Source of the DNA: JAUREX01 sp964472135
GTDB lineage: Bacteria > Pseudomonadota > Alphaproteobacteria > Rhodobacterales > Rhodobacteraceae
Assembly: GCA_964472135.1 (NCBI GenBank)
Contig: CAYYJB010000037.1
Coordinates: 1 to 23,434, forward strand
Direction: 5' to 3'
DNA: 23,434 bases
Below, piece by piece: positions 23,346-23,434 of the stretch. Within the stretch, counting starts at the first letter, position 1. Each line of letters opens with the position of its first letter. The position numbers were made by a program, and so were the translations under genes. The notes beneath the pieces were generated by a model. It saw nothing but the letters and a program-made list of their open reading frames with translations, did not search any database and was not told the origin of the DNA.

Positions 23346-23434
23346 TCAGCTGTCCATCTTCAAGGCCGAGATGAACGCCTCCTGCGGGATCTCGACCTTG
23401 CCGAACTGGCGCATCTTCTTCTTGCCGGCCTTCT
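23346..23434 (-). CDS. lepA: Elongation factor 4 (LepA), C-terminal end only
   Basis: The last 28 codons and the stop of a minus-strand gene that continues past the right edge. The visible residues KAGKKKMRQFGKVEIPQEAF followed by ISALKMDS match the conserved LepA C-terminus (KKRMKQ-G-VEIPQEAF-A-LK). LepA is a ribosome-associated GTPase. It converges with the hydrolase gene. Confidence 0.9.
   Translation of the reverse strand, partial: KAGKKKMRQFGKVEIPQEAFISALKMDS

Overview
The window is very GC-rich chromosomal DNA from an alphaproteobacterium, most likely of the Rhodobacteraceae/Paracoccaceae. This rests on the partial 16S rRNA on the minus strand at the left edge, the gene families present, and a DksA-type protein lacking most of its zinc-finger cysteines. 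No transposase, integrase, CRISPR array or tRNA was seen. Coding is dense and most genes carry good Shine-Dalgarno sites.

Left block (1-6452, all minus strand): the 5' part of a 16S rRNA gene and its leader; an FAD-dependent aromatic-ring-type monooxygenase preceded by a DksA-family regulator (probably co-transcribed); then a run of rutR (TetR-type pyrimidine regulator), gcdH (glutaryl-CoA dehydrogenase) and an ALDH7-family aminoadipate-semialdehyde dehydrogenase. The last two enzymes point to lysine/piperideine-6-carboxylate and glutarate catabolism. Only short gaps separate them from rutR.

Central block (6599-16594, almost all plus strand): a reductive-type pyrimidine catabolic and uptake locus. 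It encodes an omega-amino acid (beta-alanine):pyruvate aminotransferase, an M20-type N-carbamoyl-beta-alanine hydrolase, dihydropyrimidinase, a DapA-superfamily lyase of unknown substrate, an ABC ATPase, a GNAT acetyltransferase, two ABC permeases and an NMT1/THI5-type substrate-binding protein, ending in a clear intrinsic terminator. A near-perfect RutR-type operator (TGACCA-N2-TGGTCA core) lies just upstream of the hydrolase gene, between it and a divergent UPF0303/HbpS-like gene. This ties the locus to the nearby rutR gene. The first enzyme of the pathway, dihydropyrimidine dehydrogenase (two subunits in bacteria), is not in the window. The DapA-like lyase and the GNAT protein, joined by ATGA overlaps or short gaps, are the least explained members.

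Right block (16648-23434): an inositol-monophosphatase-family (HisN-like) phosphatase; an orphan FliM/FliN C-terminal-domain protein; dusA convergent with it; a non-coding stretch upstream of dusA; then a small locus made of a tandem-PPC-domain protein (minus), an IclR-type regulator with a good promoter and an overlapping palindrome (plus), and an alpha/beta hydrolase (plus). The window closes with the 3' end of lepA on the minus strand.

The most interesting parts are the RutR-controlled pyrimidine locus with its unassigned lyase and acetyltransferase, and the PPC/IclR/hydrolase locus, whose substrate cannot be named from sequence.
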